A DNA stretch of 17,085 nucleotides from UBA6136 sp964386975 (GTDB taxonomy: Bacteria > Pseudomonadota > Gammaproteobacteria > Methylococcales > Methylococcaceae), in assembly GCA_964386975.1 (NCBI GenBank), contig CAYLUS010000040.1, positions 1 through 17,085 of the forward strand, given 5' to 3'. Positions 14,351 through 17,085 of the stretch are shown here, piece after piece. The translations under genes and the position numbers were made by a program. Position 1 is the stretch's first letter. The number at the start of each line of letters is the position of its first letter. The notes under the pieces were generated by a model. It saw nothing but the letters and a program-made list of their open reading frames with translations, made no database searches and was not told the origin of the DNA.

Positions 14351-16954
14351 TCAGATGACGATATTGACGAGTTTTCGAGGCACCACGATGACTTTCTTCG
14401 CAGGCTTTCCTTCAAGGAAGCGCTGCACAGTCTCATCGCCGAGCGCGGCCGCCTCCACCGTCTTGGTGTCGGCGTCCGGCGCCACGCTGATCTTGCTGCG
14501 CAGCTTGCCGTTGACCTGAACCACCAGTTCCAGGCGATCCTGTACCAGCGCCGTCTCATCGACCTTGGGCCAGGGGGTAGTGGCCAGAATGCCCGTGTGA
14601 CCCAGCGCCTCCCAGAGCCTCTGGGTGATATGGGGGACAATCGGGCTGAGCATCAGGCACACCTTTTCGAGGGCTTCTTGGCGAATGAGGTGGCCCTCGG
14701 GTGAGTGATCCTCGAATTTGGCCAGTGCGTTCAACAGTTCCATGTTGGCGGCGATGGCCGTGTTATAGGTATACCGGCGGCCCATGTCATCGGTGACTTT
14801 GCGGAGCGTCTCATGCACCTGCCGACGCAGGATTTTCTGTGGCTCGTTCAGCGCCTTCACGGAGGGATTGGGTACCACTCCCTTTTCGGCATGGAGCGCC
14901 ACCTGCCGCCAGAGTCGTTTGAGGAACCGGAAACCGCCTTCGACGCCGGAATCCGACCATTCGAGCGATTGTTCGGGGGGAGCAGCGAACATGGTGAACA
15001 AACGGACCGTATCGGCCCCGTAGCGACTCACCAGATGTTCCGGATCAACGCCGTTGTTCTTTGATTTGGACATCTTTTCGATGCCGCCCACCTGAATTCC
15101 GAGCCCGTCGGTCTTGAGCGTGGCGCCGAGGATGCGGCCGCGCTCATCGGTTTCAACACTCACTTCGTCGGGGCCGTGATAGACCTTCTTGCCATGGGTC
15201 TCACGGTAAAAGGTGGGTGCCACCACCATGCCCTGGGTCAGAAGGTTCTTGAACGGTTCATCGGAGTGCACCAGGCCCTGATCCCGAAGCAGCTTGTGGA
15301 AGAAGCGGGCGTAGAGGAGGTGCAAGATGGCATGCTCGATGCCACCGATGTACTGATCGACCGGCAGCCAGTAGTCGGCCCTGCCATCCAGCATTGCCGA
15401 GGCATTGTCGGCCGCGGTGTAGCGGGCAAAATACCAGGACGATTCCATAAAGGTATCGAAGGTGTCGGTTTCCCGCTGGGCCGGCTTGCCGCAACAGGGG
15501 CAGGGTACGTGGATGAAGTCATTGAGGCGGGCCAGGGGCGATCCGATGCCGGTAATGTCGACATCCTTGGGCAAGAGGACCGGCAAGTCCTCATCAGGGA
15601 CCCCGACCGTTCCGCAGTCCTCGCAGTAGACCACCGGCACCGGGCAGCCCCAGTAGCGCTGGCGCGAGACACCCCAGTCTCTGAGGCGGAACTGGGTCTT
15701 TTTTTCACCCAGCTGCTTCTGGCTCAGTGCCTGCGCGATGGCATCCACCGCCGCTTGATGATCCAGTCCATCATAAGGACCTGAGTGGATCAGGACCCCG
15801 AGGGTCTTGTCTCCATACCAGTCCTTCCAGAGGCTCGGGTCAAACGAATCGCTCGCATCTTTCAGCGCGATGACCTGGCGAATGGGGAGGCCATACTGGC
15901 GGGCAAAGTGAAAGTCACGCTCGTCATGGGCGGGGACCGCCATCACGGCACCTTCACCGTAACTCATCAGGACATAGTTGCCGACCCAGACGGGGATCTC
16001 CTCCCCGGTCAGGGGGTGGGTGACGGTCAGGCCCGTGTCCATGCCGCGCTTTTCCATGGTCGCCATATCGGCTTCGCTGGTGCCACTTTGTTCACACTCG
16101 AGAATGAAGGCCTCAAGCGCTGGATTGTGGGCGGCGGCGTGGCGGGCCAGCGGGTGTTCCGGCGCGACGGCACAGAAGGTGACGCCCATCAGGGTGTCGG
16201 CACGCGTGGTATAGACCCACAGGTGTTCCTTGACGCCCTTCAGGGTGTAGGGAAAAGCAAAACGCACGCCATGGCTTTTGCCGATCCAATTGGCCTGCAT
16301 GGTGCGGACCTGATCGGGCCAGCCCTGAAGTGAATCGAGGTCCTGAAGCAGCTCCTCGGCATAGGCGGTGATCTTCATGAACCATTGGGAAATTTCCTTA
16401 CGGACCACCGGGGTGTCGCAGCGCCAGCAGCAGCCCTCGACCACCTGCTCATTGGCCAGGACCGTGTTGTCGTTGGGGCACCAGTTCACCGGCGAGGTCT
16501 TCTTGTAGACCAGTCCCTTTTCCAGGAGGCGCAGGAAGAACCATTGCTCCCAGCGGTAATACTCAGGCGAACAGGTGGCAAGTTCCCGCTCCCAGTCATA
16601 GCCAAACCCCAGCGCCTTGAGCTGGTCCTTCATGTAGGCAATGTTCTGGTAGGTCCAGTCGGCCGGGTGCACCCCCTTGGCCATGGCTGCATTTTCAGCC
16701 GGCAGTCCGAACGCATCCCAGCCCATGGGTTGCAGCACGTTCTTGCCGAGCATCCGCTGATAGCGGGCCATGACATCGCCGATGGTGTAGTTGCGGACAT
16801 GGCCCATGTGCAGGCGCCCGCTGGGGTAGGGGAACATCGACAGGCAAAAGTATTTATCCCGCGCGGGGTCCTCTACCGCACGAAATACGGCATGTTCATC
16901 CCACAGACGCTGGATCTCGGGTTCAATCTGGGCGGGCTGGTACTGATCGTCCAT
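14351..16954 (-). CDS. leuS: Leucyl-tRNA synthetase LeuS
   Basis: LeuS charges tRNA-Leu with leucine and edits misacylated products, in the cytosol. At 867 residues it is a full-length bacterial class I synthetase (E. coli 860). The HIGH motif reads HMGH (49-52) in FPYPSGRLHMGHVRNYT, and KMSKS lies at 627-631. The CP1 editing domain shows YTTRADTLMG (248-257) and GAVMAVPAHDERDF (335-348) with the conserved Asp344. Cysteine-rich stretches NWCPND, GCCWRCD and CPCCGK are visible, the first two typical of this enzyme. WGVSRQRYWGCPVPVVYC and ESSWYFARY add support. The start at ATG 16954 follows a pyrimidine-rich leader with no Shine-Dalgarno match. It is the first gene of the leuS-lptE-holA-proA-nadD run, and a candidate promoter lies 40-70 bp upstream. 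Confidence 0.98.
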   Translation of the reverse strand: MDDQYQPAQIEPEIQRLWDEHAVFRAVEDPARDKYFCLSMFPYPSGRLHMGHVRNYTIGDVMARYQRMLGKNVLQPMGWDAFGLPAENAAMAKGVHPADWTYQNIAYMKDQLKALGFGYDWERELATCSPEYYRWEQWFFLRLLEKGLVYKKTSPVNWCPNDNTVLANEQVVEGCCWRCDTPVVRKEISQWFMKITAYAEELLQDLDSLQGWPDQVRTMQANWIGKSHGVRFAFPYTLKGVKEHLWVYTTRADTLMGVTFCAVAPEHPLARHAAAHNPALEAFILECEQSGTSEADMATMEKRGMDTGLTVTHPLTGEEIPVWVGNYVLMSYGEGAVMAVPAHDERDFHFARQYGLPIRQVIALKDASDSFDPSLWKDWYGDKTLGVLIHSGPYDGLDHQAAVDAIAQALSQKQLGEKKTQFRLRDWGVSRQRYWGCPVPVVYCEDCGTVGVPDEDLPVLLPKDVDITGIGSPLARLNDFIHVPCPCCGKPAQRETDTFDTFMESSWYFARYTAADNASAMLDGRADYWLPVDQYIGGIEHAILHLLYARFFHKLLRDQGLVHSDEPFKNLLTQGMVVAPTFYRETHGKKVYHGPDEVSVETDERGRILGATLKTDGLGIQVGGIEKMSKSKNNGVDPEHLVSRYGADTVRLFTMFAAPPEQSLEWSDSGVEGGFRFLKRLWRQVALHAEKGVVPNPSVKALNEPQKILRRQVHETLRKVTDDMGRRYTYNTAIAANMELLNALAKFEDHSPEGHLIRQEALEKVCLMLSPIVPHITQRLWEALGHTGILATTPWPKVDETALVQDRLELVVQVNGKLRSKISVAPDADTKTVEAAALGDETVQRFLEGKPAKKVIVVPRKLVNIVI

Positions 16955-16993
16955 AGGGGGGAAGCGGTGGGGAAGGCGAGGAGAAAGCCATCA

Positions 16994-17023
16994 AGCATAC
17001 TAAAGGCGTGGCGTGAGGAGCAA
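16994..17023 (-). promoter_or_regulatory. Candidate sigma70-type promoter for the leuS operon
   Basis: On the minus strand, TTGCTC (17018-17023) and TATGCT (16994-16999) are separated by 18 bp, with an AT-richer TTTAG just before the -10. The -35 keeps only TTG and the -10 matches 4 of 6 bases, so it is plausible but unproven. The predicted leader would be about 35 nt. I see no leucine-codon leader peptide or T-box. Confidence 0.4.
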
Positions 17024-17070
17024 GGCGCGGGACAGGCAAGCGGACGGCCATCCAAAAAGACCCTGCAATC

Positions 17071-17084
17071 CGGCTCCGGAGCCG
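17071..17084. repeat. 14-bp GC-rich palindrome CGGCTCCGGAGCCG at the window edge
   Basis: This perfect palindrome lies at the right edge, about 50 bp beyond the candidate leuS promoter. On the minus strand it is followed about 16 nt later by TTTTT (17054-17058). It may be part of a terminator for a minus-strand gene beyond the edge, or a longer inverted repeat that the window cuts. Confidence 0.35.
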
Positions 17085-17085
17085 T

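Noticed and set aside
14350..14640. N-terminal extension of lptE into leuS
   Set aside because: The extension is Arg/Trp-rich shadow sequence, while the lipoprotein signal and the 1-bp spacing to the leuS stop fix the start at 14349.
16873..17055. Small minus-strand frame across the leuS 5' end
   Set aside because: It overlaps the leuS start and promoter, has no ribosome-binding site and shows no recognisable features.

Overview
The window carries ordinary chromosomal core genes of a moderately GC-rich (roughly 60% by eye) bacterium, most likely a non-enteric gammaproteobacterium. The evidence is the combination of an RlmM-type 23S rRNA methyltransferase, a YgiM-type SH3/coiled-coil/TM protein, a full BamA, and the block leuS-lptE-holA followed by proA and nadD, which is typical of that class. 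I cannot name the genus. I found no mobile elements, CRISPR arrays, rRNA or tRNA genes, phage genes or defence genes.

Layout. (1) Positions 1-3509, minus strand, read right to left: a YgiM-like membrane protein, ilvD (branched-chain amino acid synthesis) and argE (ornithine synthesis). argE runs off the left edge, lacking only its extreme C-terminus. (2) Positions 3510-3727: a divergent intergenic region with a possible symmetric -10 element and short inverted repeats. (3) Positions 3728-7653, plus strand: a tightly coupled four-gene run of UDP-glucuronate 4-epimerase type gene, mobB, moeA and rlmM, with 1-, 17- and 4-bp overlaps. (4) Positions 7654-10801, plus strand: phoU, preceded by a perfect TATAAT, then a 9-bp-stem hairpin, then bamA. 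bamA is cut near its 3' end by a run of 100 N. (5) Positions 10802-10901: assembly gap. (6) Positions 10902-16954, minus strand, read right to left: leuS, lptE, holA, proA and nadD, nearly all touching or overlapping. nadD is cut at its 3' end by the same gap. (7) Positions 16955-17085: leuS upstream region with a plausible sigma70-like promoter and a GC-rich palindrome at the edge.

How the genes work together. They cover amino acid synthesis (ArgE, IlvD, ProA), molybdenum cofactor maturation (MobB, MoeA), translation (LeuS, RlmM), replication (HolA), NAD synthesis (NadD), phosphate control (PhoU) and outer-membrane biogenesis (BamA, LptE). The UDP-sugar epimerase would supply a precursor for surface polysaccharide.

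I looked for an undescribed system and did not find one. The points most worth checking are the gap, whose 100-N length is too short to hold the missing ends of both convergent genes; the epimerase-mobB-moeA-rlmM coupling; phoU sitting next to bamA; and a few leader hairpins. The many long open frames opposite real genes are GC-driven shadows and are not annotated.
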